A stretch of 64,000 bases of DNA. Source: JBBIJO01 sp037445895 (GTDB taxonomy: Bacteria; Bacteroidota; Ignavibacteria; Kapaibacteriales; UBA2268). Within the stretch, counting starts at the first letter, position 1, and the number at the start of each line of letters is the position of its first letter. The position numbers and the translations under genes are program-made. Under the pieces are notes generated by a model. The model searched no databases and had not been told where the DNA came from. It worked only from the letters and a program-made list of their open reading frames with translations. This document shows positions 43,429 through 52,360 of the stretch, one piece after another. The stretch lies in the NCBI GenBank assembly GCA_037445895.1, contig JBBIJO010000007.1:54923-118922 (forward strand), given 5' to 3'.

Positions 43429-45288
43429 ATGGACAAGAAATCAATTATTGCTATAGTTCTCATTACCATCATCCTTACTATTTGGACTTTTTTCATTTCT
43501 GTTCGCAAAGCTCCTCCGCCAACACCAACTGAACAAATCCAAAAAGATACCGCTTCGGTGCCAACGCAGGTTGAAAATATCCAAAAAGATACGACCCAAT
43601 CTTTGCTCCCCGACTCTTTGAATATCATTAATCAATATGGTGAATCATTCGCTCCGTTCGTTGGGGGTATCGAAAATGTCGTTACAATCGAAAATGATTT
43701 AATTAAAGCCAAGATTTCTTCTAAAGGTGCAACAATTCTATCGTGGAACCTTAAAAAATTCAAAATGTGGAATGGTTACCCTTCGGAATTATTGTGGGCA
43801 AAAGGAGGGACTCCTTCCCTTCGCCTCAATACTCGCGATAATCTCACTATTGACGACAGAAATTTAAATTATTCGTTCGCCAACAATAAGTCGGATTATT
43901 ATAAAATCTCTGGGAGCGATTCTTTAGTATTATCTGCAACTATCGAGCTTTCCGCTGGTCGTTCAATCACGAAAAAATACATTTTTTATGGGAACAAATA
44001 TCATTTTCGAACGGAGATAGTTTTGGATAATGTCGATGATTACATAAATCCCAAAGGATATTTATTGCAATGGTCCGACGGGATTCGCTATCAAGAGGCA
44101 AACTCAATAGATGAATCGGGCGAAGCCAAAGCAATTGCTTCGTTCAACGGAGAAATCGAAGAATTAGATGCTTCGAGCGACGAATCTGCTCAATCCTCGC
44201 CTTCGGGCAAACTCGATTTTGTTGCAGTAAAGATAAAGTATTTTACAGCTGCAATCATACCCGTTCCTCATCAATCTTACGATGGAACTGTTAGGATGAC
44301 GGGATACCGAATGCCAGTCGAAGACGCTGGCGTTATCGAAAAGTATAACATCACACTGGGATTTCCATACCGCGGAGGCTATCAAAAGAAGGAATTCGAT
44401 ATTTACATCGGACCAATTGATTATGGAATTGTCCATGAATATGGAATTTCTGCTGTTGTCAATTTTGGATGGCGATTTTTGGTTCGTCCAATCGGCGAAT
44501 ACTTTATGCTTCCGATATTTAAACTAATATATTATATCATTGGGAACTACGGAATAAGCATAATCATTTTCGCCTTATTAATGAAGATAATTCTTTATCC
44601 CCTTTCAATTTCACAGATGCGTTCGGCTCAACGAATGCAATTGCTTGCCCCCGAAATGAACAAAATACGCGAACAATACAAAGACGACCACCAAAAACAA
44701 CAGCAAGCGATTATGAAACTTTATTCTGAATATGGTATCAACCCGATGGGTGGATGTTTGCCACTTCTATTACAATTGCCAATTCTTTATGCACTTTGGG
44801 CAGTGTTGCGAACGGCTATCGAGCTTCGCCAAGCACCGTTTATTCTCTGGATAACGGATTTGTCGCTTCCCGATTACATCATCAATATGCCATTCCCAAT
44901 ATTTGGCATTAAACACATTTCGGGGTTAGCTATTCTAATGGGTGTTACTCTTTTCTTGCAACAGAAAATGACTTTGACCGACCCACGACAAAAAGCAATG
45001 ATATACATTTTGCCAATTCTTTTCGTTTTCTTATTCTCGAACTTTCCTTCCGGTTTGAATTTGTATTACTTTATGTTCAATCTATTTAGTATCGCACATC
45101 AAACATATTTGAACAAGTATTCTAAAAAGAAACTTACCTTAGCCGATTTAAAGCGTATGCCGAAAAAAGAAGGCTGGTTGCAACGTAAAATGCGCGAAGC
45201 CCAAGAAATCGCCGAATCGCAAGGACGACGCATCCCAGGACAGCAACCACCAGGCGGAAGACGGAAACAACCACCCAAGAAAAAATAA
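43429..45288 (+). CDS. yidC: Membrane protein insertase YidC
   Basis: 619 residues. An N-terminal transmembrane helix (SIIAIVLITIILTIWTFFIS) is followed by a large periplasmic beta-sandwich domain, as in Gram-negative YidC, then the conserved insertase core: FGWRFLVRPIGEYFMLPIFKLIYYIIGNYG, the coiled-coil hairpin (RSAQRMQLLAPEMNKIREQYKDD) and NPMGGCLPLLLQLPILYALWAVL. It ends with the tail helices and a basic Pro/Gly-rich C-terminus (RRIPGQQPPGGRRKQPPKKK), typical for ribosome contact. It inserts and folds inner-membrane proteins, with or without SecYEG. A hairpin at 45487-45509 may end the transcript. Confidence 0.97.
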   Translation: MDKKSIIAIVLITIILTIWTFFISVRKAPPPTPTEQIQKDTASVPTQVENIQKDTTQSLLPDSLNIINQYGESFAPFVGGIENVVTIENDLIKAKISSKGATILSWNLKKFKMWNGYPSELLWAKGGTPSLRLNTRDNLTIDDRNLNYSFANNKSDYYKISGSDSLVLSATIELSAGRSITKKYIFYGNKYHFRTEIVLDNVDDYINPKGYLLQWSDGIRYQEANSIDESGEAKAIASFNGEIEELDASSDESAQSSPSGKLDFVAVKIKYFTAAIIPVPHQSYDGTVRMTGYRMPVEDAGVIEKYNITLGFPYRGGYQKKEFDIYIGPIDYGIVHEYGISAVVNFGWRFLVRPIGEYFMLPIFKLIYYIIGNYGISIIIFALLMKIILYPLSISQMRSAQRMQLLAPEMNKIREQYKDDHQKQQQAIMKLYSEYGINPMGGCLPLLLQLPILYALWAVLRTAIELRQAPFILWITDLSLPDYIINMPFPIFGIKHISGLAILMGVTLFLQQKMTLTDPRQKAMIYILPILFVFLFSNFPSGLNLYYFMFNLFSIAHQTYLNKYSKKKLTLADLKRMPKKEGWLQRKMREAQEIAESQGRRIPGQQPPGGRRKQPPKKK

Positions 45289-45593
45289 GTTAACTTCATC
45301 AAGCAAATAGTTCGGGTTGCATTGTTTGTGTGGGCACTATGCCGTTCAAATTCCATATCGAACCGAAAGCAAAACAAATAATCTTCCATTGTCTATCTAA
45401 TTCAAGATTGTTGCCAATTTCGTTCATTTATTCTTGGTAAAAAGAGGATATGTGAAAAAAGGAGAACTCAAGAACAAAAGACACAAAAAGCAAGCAAAAT
45501 ACTTGCTTTATTGTTTGCAGTAGCAATTCGCAAATTGCATTCACATTCGCAGACTTGCGTTAAGGAATGCAACACTAATAAGAATATCACTCT
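45289..45593. other. Noncoding gap between yidC and the efflux operon
   Basis: 305 bases with no convincing reading frame. It contains an 8-bp hairpin AAAGCAAG-7-CTTGCTTT (45487-45509) and a GCAATT-CGCA-AATTGC inverted repeat (45528-45543) that resembles the centre of the palindrome at 9400-9431. Both are in a position to end convergent transcripts from yidC and the ABC operon. Confidence 0.6.
45487..45509. terminator. Candidate terminator hairpin between convergent yidC and ABC permease genes
   Basis: AAAGCAAG (45487-45494) pairs with CTTGCTTT (45502-45509) around a 7-base loop; the plus strand then reads ATTGTTTGC, a weak T-rich tail. Modest GC content makes it an uncertain terminator. Confidence 0.4.
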
Positions 45594-46835
45594 CTATTCA
45601 TACCTTAATGATTCGATTGGGTCGAGATTCGCAGCTCGATAGGCAGGATAAGCACCAAAACTAACCCCTAAAATCGTACAAACAACTATACTCAAAATAA
45701 TCCAAGGCAGTGGAAAAGCAAGCGGAATCTGAATAGTGTTTCCAAGCAGATAGCCTGCGAAGAACCCCAAAATAATCCCGATTAAACCTCCAATTTGGCA
45801 AAGAGAAATTGCTTCAATAATAAATTGAGTTAGAATCCATCTTTTTTTCGCACCAACCGCCTTGCGAACCCCAATTTCCCTTGTGCGCTCTTTGACAGCA
45901 ACAAGCATTATGTTCATAATGCCAACACCAGCAGCAATAAGAGCAAATCCGCCCGAAATAAAGCCAAAGACGGAAAGGAACTTAACAAATCCGCCGAATT
46001 GCTCGGTGATTGTTTCGTTTGTTTCCACCTCGAAAGAATTCTCTTCCCAAGGCTTTATGTTACGTATAACACGAAGATTTCCGATTATCTCGTCGATTGT
46101 TTCTTGCAAAACGTCTCGATTTAATGCCTTGACCGAAATGACAAGCGATTCCTCCCAAGGGGAAGCATAGAAACGCAAGAAATTGGTTAATGGAATTAGG
46201 ACTTGGTTGTCTTTACTTTGTCCAAGTATAGCGCCACGCTTTTGCAATACACCAATAACAGTATATCTTTGATTTTTAATATTTATTTCTTTTCCAATTG
46301 GATTCACATTTTGAAAAATCTTTACTACAATATCATTTCCAATGATAGCAACGTTTCGACTTAAATTTAAATCTTCGTCGGTAATAGGACGTCCATAGTC
46401 AACATCGATAGCATTTGTGATAAAATAATTTTGGTCGGTTCCGATTAGAGTTACATCCGGATCGGTAGAAAAATTACCAGAATTCACCACAATCCCACTT
46501 GTATACGACGCTCCCGAAATTAGATTAGTCGATTGTGTCAATCGGCGAAGTTCTTTGTATTGGCGAAAAGTTATCGGTTTGCGTTTTCGATATTTATACC
46601 AAGTATGTCCTGTTTGAATCGAAGGCAGGCGTTGCACCCAAAATGTTGTCTCGCCTATGTTTTCTAATTCATTGAGGACCGCATTCTGGAATGAATTAAT
46701 TAATGTTCCTGCAACGATGAGTGCAAAAACTCCAATAGCTATGCTTAAAAGAGTAAGGAAAGAGCGGAGCTTGTTTCCTCGAATTGAATGAATTGCCAGT
46801 AATACACTTTCGGTAATGTTCATACTATTTCTCAT
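45594..46835 (-). CDS. ABC transporter permease, MacB/FtsX-type (second copy)
   Basis: 413 residues with the MacB/FtsX plan: an N-terminal helix after RGNKLRSFLTLLSIAIGVFALI, a large periplasmic domain (about 45-280), then three C-terminal helices with MNIMLVAVKERTREIGVRKAVGA and the tail AYRAANLDPIESLRYE. These permeases do not pump by a channel but move substrates mechanically in the periplasm. The start ATGAGAAAT overlaps the stop of the preceding permease gene by four bases (46832-46835). It is paralogous to that permease, and both end in the same IESLRYE motif. With no fused ATPase it relies on the separate ATP-binding gene upstream. Confidence 0.93.
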   Translation of the reverse strand: MRNSMNITESVLLAIHSIRGNKLRSFLTLLSIAIGVFALIVAGTLINSFQNAVLNELENIGETTFWVQRLPSIQTGHTWYKYRKRKPITFRQYKELRRLTQSTNLISGASYTSGIVVNSGNFSTDPDVTLIGTDQNYFITNAIDVDYGRPITDEDLNLSRNVAIIGNDIVVKIFQNVNPIGKEINIKNQRYTVIGVLQKRGAILGQSKDNQVLIPLTNFLRFYASPWEESLVISVKALNRDVLQETIDEIIGNLRVIRNIKPWEENSFEVETNETITEQFGGFVKFLSVFGFISGGFALIAAGVGIMNIMLVAVKERTREIGVRKAVGAKKRWILTQFIIEAISLCQIGGLIGIILGFFAGYLLGNTIQIPLAFPLPWIILSIVVCTILGVSFGAYPAYRAANLDPIESLRYE

Positions 46836-48094
46836 TCATACCTTAATGATTCGATTGGGTCAACTCGCGCTGCTCGCAATGCCGGGAGCAAACCCGCCAA
46901 AATTCCAACTATTATTGCAACAACAGAGGCAATTACGATGAAATCTGCAGGAATAAATGGCCGAAGGAATGCTGTTTCTGGAATTAATTTAGGAAGTATA
47001 TTGGCTACAACAAAAACTAAGATTGAACACAAAAAGAGCGAAGTTAATGCTCCCACAGAACAAAGCATCGCCGCTTCGATAATAAATTGAAACAATATAG
47101 AACGGTTTTTGGCTCCGATTGACTTTCGAATACCAATTTCCTTCGTTCGTTCAGCAACCGAAACATACATAATATTCATTATTCCTATGATTCCAACAAT
47201 AAAAGAAAGAACGGTCATTCCCAATCCAATTCCCCATACATATAGTCGAAGAGTCCCAACAACTTCCTCGAAGGCTTTGGTTTCGTTTATCGAAAAATCA
47301 TCTTCCTCCCAAGGTTTGAGATTTCGAATAGTTCGCATAAGACCGCGAGCCTCTTCGCGAACTTCATCCAAGCGTTCGATGCTTCCCGCTTTAATTCCAA
47401 TTGAAGTGCTTCGTAAGTGCTCGCCTCCGAACAAACTCATAAAATTGCCAATAGGAACATAAACTCTATTGTCGATAAAGTCCATAAGCATTGTTCCTTG
47501 CTTTTTAACAACACCTATGACTTCGAATTTTCGTCCTTTGATTTTGATAAAATTTCCGACTGGGTCGGAATCGCCAAAAATGGTCTCGGCAACTTTATAA
47601 CCCAAAACAGCAACATTTGCCGTTGTAGTTTCCTCGAACTTGCTAAAAAATCTGCCATTTGTAACATCTCCCGCGGGTAAAATCCCGAAATCAGCCGAGG
47701 TCCCGACTATACTTAATCCTTGGTAGTTATCGTTGCCATACTTTATTTCACCTCTCCAAGTTACAGCTACGGGAACGGCAACAACAGCGGTTGTAATGTT
47801 TTCAATTAGTTCTTTCGCTTGTTCAAGGGTAATTTCTTTCCGATTTCGGACTTCTTTCCAACGCTTGCCACCAGACCAATCCCATTTATCGACATATATC
47901 ATATCCTCGCCAATAAGATTAATCGACTCTTGCAAGGCATTATCCAACCCCGAAAGTGCCCAACCCATTAGAACTACGAAGGAAATGCCAATTACTACTC
48001 CAAGAGTAGCAAGGAACGCTCGCAATTTATTCGCCCGAAGTGATTCGATGGATATTCTAAAACTTTCTGCGAATTCAGCCAGAAACTTTAACAT
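46832..48094 (-). CDS. ABC transporter permease, MacB/FtsX-type (first copy)
   Basis: 420 residues with the same plan as its neighbour: N-terminal LRANKLRAFLATLGVVIGISFVVLMG, a large periplasmic domain, and C-terminal helices preceded by MNIMYVSVAERTKEIGIRKSIGAKNRS, with a tail ALRAARVDPIESLRYE. It overlaps the upstream ATP-binding gene by 20 bases and the downstream permease by 4, so all three are coupled. Two different permeases with one ATPase suggest a heterodimeric transporter, as in LolCDE, but with a MacA-like fusion protein. The substrate is unknown. Confidence 0.93.
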   Translation of the reverse strand: MLKFLAEFAESFRISIESLRANKLRAFLATLGVVIGISFVVLMGWALSGLDNALQESINLIGEDMIYVDKWDWSGGKRWKEVRNRKEITLEQAKELIENITTAVVAVPVAVTWRGEIKYGNDNYQGLSIVGTSADFGILPAGDVTNGRFFSKFEETTTANVAVLGYKVAETIFGDSDPVGNFIKIKGRKFEVIGVVKKQGTMLMDFIDNRVYVPIGNFMSLFGGEHLRSTSIGIKAGSIERLDEVREEARGLMRTIRNLKPWEEDDFSINETKAFEEVVGTLRLYVWGIGLGMTVLSFIVGIIGIMNIMYVSVAERTKEIGIRKSIGAKNRSILFQFIIEAAMLCSVGALTSLFLCSILVFVVANILPKLIPETAFLRPFIPADFIVIASVVAIIVGILAGLLPALRAARVDPIESLRYE

Positions 48095-48827
48095 CGGTTG
48101 CCTTATCGTAATTATATGGATTTGGATTAAGTTCCTCTTTCTCGATTAAACCGTCCCGAAGCCGAATGATTCTGTGTGCGTTGCGGGCAATCTCGGCTTC
48201 GTGGGTTACAAGCACAATGGTGTTCCCATTTTTCCACAATTGATGAAAAAGCTTCATAATGTCCTCTCCGGATTTAGAATCTAAATTTCCTGTTGGCTCG
48301 TCGGCAAGTATTAGCGAAGGCTTCGTTACAAGGGCGCGAGCGATTGCAACTCGTTGGCGTTGTCCACCGGAAAGTTCATTAGGCTTGTGCGTCATACGAT
48401 CACCAAGACCAACGTCTGCCAATGCTTCTTTTGCAATTTCAATTCTTTTGGATTTCGCAATTCCAGCATAAACTAATGGCAGTTCGACATTTTTCAGAGC
48501 ATTTGAACGAGGCAGTAAGTTAAACATTTGGAAAACGAACCCAATTTCTTTGTTACGAATCTCGGCAAGCTCGTTATCGTTCATTTCGCTAACATTTATA
48601 CCTTTCAAGATATATTCTCCCCCCGTTGGGGTATCCAAACAACCTATAATGTTCATTAGTGTCGATTTTCCTGAACCCGAAGGACCCATTATCGCTACAT
48701 ACTCATTGGGAAATATTTCAAGACTTATGTCCCGCAAAGCAAATACTTGCTCAACCCCTACTTGATAGACTCTTGAAATGTGTTTAAGTTTAATCAGTGG
48801 TTGCCCATTTAAATTAATGCTTTCCAT
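48075..48827 (-). CDS. ABC transporter ATP-binding protein, LolD/MacB-type
   Basis: 250 residues. Walker A is GPSGSGKST, the Q-loop is in FVFQMFNLLPR, the signature LSGGQRQRVAIARAL, Walker B LILADEPTGNLDS and the H-loop VLVTHE. The LLPR and NLDSKSGEDIM stretches place it in the LolD/MacB branch that drives FtsX-type permeases. Its C-terminal end (KEELNPNPYNYDKATDVKVSG) is a short extension that overlaps the first permease by 20 bases. It begins 9 bases after the membrane fusion gene's stop. It is the energy source of the operon. Confidence 0.96.
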   Translation of the reverse strand: MESINLNGQPLIKLKHISRVYQVGVEQVFALRDISLEIFPNEYVAIMGPSGSGKSTLMNIIGCLDTPTGGEYILKGINVSEMNDNELAEIRNKEIGFVFQMFNLLPRSNALKNVELPLVYAGIAKSKRIEIAKEALADVGLGDRMTHKPNELSGGQRQRVAIARALVTKPSLILADEPTGNLDSKSGEDIMKLFHQLWKNGNTIVLVTHEAEIARNAHRIIRLRDGLIEKEELNPNPYNYDKATDVKVSG

Positions 48828-48836
48828 TTTTCCATT

Positions 48837-50120
48837 TTATTTCTTTTTACTACTTTTGAATCGGGAAGTATCAACTTTAATTGGGGACCCATCCTTGAGA
48901 AGTTTGCTTACAGCCATAAAACTCCCAGAAACTACCTCTTGTCCTTCTTTCAGTCCTTCGAGAATTTCGATATATCCCTTGTCGCTAATACCCGTTTTGA
49001 CCGAAACCATTTTGGCTTTGCCCTTATCATTGAGAAACACAACCGATGGAACAGAAGGTTTCTTTATTTTTTCCTCTTTTGCCTCTTCTTTGTGAACCCC
49101 ACCCGATTGAACATCGGGAGCCTTTTCAACATTTTCGAGTCGAACGGTAACTGCTTGCAATGGAACCGATAATACGTTTTCCCTTTTCAGCGTTTGAATT
49201 TCAACATTGCAACTCATCCCGGGACGAAGTTTATAATCGGGTTTCAAAAACCGAATTTTAACTTTAAAATTTGTAACCTGGTCTTGGGTTCCTAATCCAG
49301 TTGTAATTGCACTATGCCCAGTTTCCAAAACAACCCCTTTATAAATTGCATCGGGAATTGCATCGACTTCGATTGTGGAGGAATCGCCCACCTTTACTTG
49401 CACAATATCATTTTCATCTACTTCAACAATTGCGTTTATCACGGATAAATCGGCAATTTCCATAATTTCGGTTCCTGCCATTTGGGCAGTTCCAACAACT
49501 TTTTCGCCTTTTTCCACACTTAACTTAGTTACAATTCCATTAATTGGTGAATGAATTACTGTTCGTTCAGCGCTCTTTTGCATCTGTTTGTAGGCAGCAA
49601 GCGATTGTTCGTAACGAGCAAGCCCAGCATTATAATTGGCATAGGCACGGTCGAAATTCGCCTTAGCGAGTTCGAACTCTTGCTTCGAAGCAAATTCTTT
49701 TTTGTATAGTTCTGTTATTCGCCGTAATTCGCTTTCGCTGCGAATTTTTTCGGCGAGTAGGACTTCGGTTTCCAGTTTCGATGCATCGGCAGCCGATTTA
49801 TACTGTTCAAGTTGCGTCTCGAATATATCGGGTTTGATTCGAACAAGCAATTGCCCAGCTTTAACTGTATCGCCTTCGCGAACACCGAGAAACACGATTT
49901 CGCCACTTGTTTCCGAGGAAACCTTAACCTTTACCTCGGGTTCGATTTTCCCAACAGCCGAGACGGTCTGGACTATTGTTCGGGGCTCAACTTTTGCAGT
50001 TGTTACTTTTACAACCTCGTTGCTACCTTTACCTACAAAAGCTAAAATTATTATTACAAGCAAGATAAAAATTACACCGAAAGTAATTATAATCCTTTTC
50101 TTCGATTTCTTCTTTGCCAT
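48837..50120 (-). CDS. Periplasmic membrane fusion protein, MacA/HlyD family
   Basis: 427 residues. A basic start (KKKSKKRIIITFGVIFILLVIIILAFVG) with one transmembrane anchor is followed by a biotinyl-lipoyl half (KVSSETSGEIVFLGVREGDTVKAGQLLVRI), an alpha-helical hairpin, the second lipoyl half (TVIHSPINGIVTKLSVEKGEKV), and the beta-barrel and proximal domains (FLKPDYKLRPGMSCNVEI). An inserted acidic/Lys-rich stretch (KAPDVQSGGVHKEEAKEEKIKK) before the last domain is unusual for MacA. It bridges the inner-membrane permease to a TolC-type channel. Its position between the RDD gene and the ATPase gene supports this. Confidence 0.94.
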   Translation of the reverse strand: MAKKKSKKRIIITFGVIFILLVIIILAFVGKGSNEVVKVTTAKVEPRTIVQTVSAVGKIEPEVKVKVSSETSGEIVFLGVREGDTVKAGQLLVRIKPDIFETQLEQYKSAADASKLETEVLLAEKIRSESELRRITELYKKEFASKQEFELAKANFDRAYANYNAGLARYEQSLAAYKQMQKSAERTVIHSPINGIVTKLSVEKGEKVVGTAQMAGTEIMEIADLSVINAIVEVDENDIVQVKVGDSSTIEVDAIPDAIYKGVVLETGHSAITTGLGTQDQVTNFKVKIRFLKPDYKLRPGMSCNVEIQTLKRENVLSVPLQAVTVRLENVEKAPDVQSGGVHKEEAKEEKIKKPSVPSVVFLNDKGKAKMVSVKTGISDKGYIEILEGLKEGQEVVSGSFMAVSKLLKDGSPIKVDTSRFKSSKKK

Positions 50121-50129
50121 TGTCGTCCT

Positions 50130-50849
50130 TTATTGAATTTGTGAATTAATTTCTTTCAACGATTCCAAATCTTCGTTTCTGAAAACTGCAGTCTTCGCAA
50201 TAATATCTTGTATATCCTGGCGATTTTTGCCAAGTATCAAGAAAAACCCTATTAAAATTATTAACCCAACAATCGAATTAATTGTGTTTAAAAACATCGA
50301 GCCAGTGATGACCCAAAGAATAGCAATGATTGAAGTGGAGTTTTTGACCAAGTAGCGGGCCAACAGCGTTTTTGTGGTGGCTACCGAACCATTAGAGTTT
50401 GCAATTCGAAGATTAAGCAGCATTTTACCCACCGCAGCCCCTTTTAGTATTTCGAAAATATAGTAAACAAGACTCAAAATTGATGGCACGAGGAAATTGA
50501 GCTTGTTTTGTGCAAAGAACTCATTTTGAATTGCCGAAATAGTCTCTGTGTCTGTTCCTGCTTCTTTAAATTGAGTAATCAGTTCAGAATATGCTTCGAA
50601 AAAACCACTGAACTTATAGAAAACAACAAGGACAGCAATGATAATCAATGAATCGACAAAAGATGCAAGAAATCTTTTGCCAAAACCGACACGCAACTCC
50701 AATGATTGTATAGTTGTATAGTCCTTGGTCAAATGCGATAAACGTTTTTGTTCCTCTTCGGGCAGTTGTGCAAAGCATTGCTTGCAAATCGTTGGAGTAG
50801 CAAAATAATAAGTCGATGGATAATCATTGTGGCATTTTTCACATATCAT
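50130..50849 (-). CDS. RDD family membrane protein with N-terminal zinc ribbon
   Basis: 239 residues. The N-terminus has a CEKC...CKQC four-cysteine pattern typical of a zinc ribbon, followed by an RDD domain: GFGKRFLASFVDSLIIIAVLVVFYKF, whose conserved Arg and Asp residues are followed by two further transmembrane pairs (NFLVPSILSLVYYIFEILKG, IIAILWVITGSMFLNTINSIVGLIILIGF). RDD proteins are small membrane proteins of uncertain role, some linked to ion or solute transport. It lies between TolC and the fusion protein genes with 14 and 9 base gaps, an unusual place for an RDD protein in an efflux operon. Confidence 0.88.
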   Translation of the reverse strand: MICEKCHNDYPSTYYFATPTICKQCFAQLPEEEQKRLSHLTKDYTTIQSLELRVGFGKRFLASFVDSLIIIAVLVVFYKFSGFFEAYSELITQFKEAGTDTETISAIQNEFFAQNKLNFLVPSILSLVYYIFEILKGAAVGKMLLNLRIANSNGSVATTKTLLARYLVKNSTSIIAILWVITGSMFLNTINSIVGLIILIGFFLILGKNRQDIQDIIAKTAVFRNEDLESLKEINSQIQ

Positions 50850-50863
50850 AATAACTCCTAAAT

Positions 50864-52207
50864 TTATTTTGTGTCGATAAGTCCCAATACGTAATAAATT
50901 TCCTTTTGGGCTACGAAGTAATTATAAATGGCATTAATGCGATTTATTTCCGAGTTGATATACATATTATTTGCAAGAATATAGTCCGTAATCCCTATCG
51001 AGCCAACTTGGTAACGTTCTTTTGCGCTTTCGAAATTCTTTTGCGAAGCAAAATAAGAACGTTCGGTTGCATCGAGTTGCTTCACTGCTGTCTCGAAATT
51101 ATTCAAAGAACGAATAATTTCCGAGCGTATAGTTTGTTCAAGTTGCATCTTTTGCATATCGAGCCGAAGGATTTGGGCTTTTGCAAGTTCAAGTTGGTAA
51201 TTAGTTCGGAAATTCTCGAACACCGGGATACGCAACGAAAGCCCAAGGTAAGTCCTACCCAAATCGCTAAATTTATTAAATTCATTATTAGCCCACGACC
51301 AACCACCATAGGCAGATAGCGTAGGAATATATCCCGAACGAGCAATTGTTAAAGACGATTGGGCAGATGAAATTTTTTGATTTAATGCCAAATAATCGAA
51401 ACGATTTTTGAAAGCCTTGTTTGCAAGAGATTCTAAATCTCCCAGCTCTCGTCGGAAGTTTGCAATACTTTCTTTGGTAATGTCTCTGGGTAATTCGGAA
51501 TCCGAAACAAGATAATCTGTTCCTGGGTTCAACCCAATTGCAATCATCAAATTGGCTTTTGCATTGTTTAAGTCATTTTCCGCTTGAATAATCTCGATTT
51601 CTTTCGCCGATAAATCGGCTTCTTGCGAAAGTAAGTTTGTAATAGGAACCGAACCGGCTTCGTAGTATGCTTGAATTCGCTCAAGTTCCTTTTTACCAGC
51701 CTCGAAATTTTGTCGTCGTGCCAAAAGTATTTTTTCGGCTCGGATTACATTAATGTAACTTCGATAAACATTTATTGCTACATCATTAAGTGTTTGCGAA
51801 TACGATGAAAACGCAGAATTCAAATTTTCTTTTGCTTGGCTATAAGTTGCCTCGCGACTAAACCCATCGAAAAGATTAAAGTTAGCCGAAAAGCTCATAT
51901 TGTATGAGTTTGGCTCGATTTTTCCTACTAAGATTGTTTGGCCTCCGATGTTGATTTTTTGCCCTTCTTCGACGTTTAGTTGGCGAGTGTATCCCATATT
52001 AAAACTGAGGTTAGGTAAATAGTTGCCGAAAGCGGATGTCAGCTCTGCTCCGGAAGTTGCGATGTCCGATTCGGCAATTTTAATTTGCGGATTTTGCTCC
52101 CTCGCTATTTGCAAACATTCTTGCAAAGTATAGACTTTTTGTTTACCTCTTTCTTGCGATTGCAAAGGTAAAATTACAAGCAAAAATATGACCAATATCT
52201 GTTTCAT
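50864..52207 (-). CDS. TolC-family outer-membrane channel
   Basis: 447 residues. Signal peptide (ILVIFLLVILPLQSQ) followed by two repeats of the outer membrane efflux domain: long coiled-coil helices with TLQECLQIAREQNPQIKIAESDIATSGAEL, SYSQTLNDVAINVYRSYINVIRAEK, and a second copy with LALNQKISSAQSSLTIARSGYIPTLSAYGG and FESAKERYQVGSIGITDYILA. TolC trimers form a channel across the outer membrane and periplasm. It is the first gene of the operon, followed by the RDD, MFP, ATPase and two permease genes, so this is a complete tripartite exporter, probably for a small hydrophobic compound, peptide or lipid. Confidence 0.93.
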   Translation of the reverse strand: MKQILVIFLLVILPLQSQERGKQKVYTLQECLQIAREQNPQIKIAESDIATSGAELTSAFGNYLPNLSFNMGYTRQLNVEEGQKINIGGQTILVGKIEPNSYNMSFSANFNLFDGFSREATYSQAKENLNSAFSSYSQTLNDVAINVYRSYINVIRAEKILLARRQNFEAGKKELERIQAYYEAGSVPITNLLSQEADLSAKEIEIIQAENDLNNAKANLMIAIGLNPGTDYLVSDSELPRDITKESIANFRRELGDLESLANKAFKNRFDYLALNQKISSAQSSLTIARSGYIPTLSAYGGWSWANNEFNKFSDLGRTYLGLSLRIPVFENFRTNYQLELAKAQILRLDMQKMQLEQTIRSEIIRSLNNFETAVKQLDATERSYFASQKNFESAKERYQVGSIGITDYILANNMYINSEINRINAIYNYFVAQKEIYYVLGLIDTK

Positions 52208-52302
52208 ATCAATTCAAATTACAATTAAGTATAAAAATTACCAATTCAATATTACGAATTCTTACTTAAAAAGTTGCATAATTCAAAAATACAAATAAAC
52301 AC

Positions 52303-52347
52303 AAAAATCCCCGAGTAGATTTCTCGAACTTGCTATCATACTCGGGG
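52303..52347 (-). terminator. Intrinsic terminator of the arylsulfotransferase operon
   Basis: On the minus strand CCCCGAGTA (52347-52339) pairs perfectly with TACTCGGGG (52317-52309), with a 21-base loop, then ATTTTTGTG. It lies just after the stop at 52361. The stem is GC-rich and strong; the loop is longer than usual and could form another structure. Confidence 0.8.
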
Positions 52348-52360
52348 AAGGAGGGTCGTA

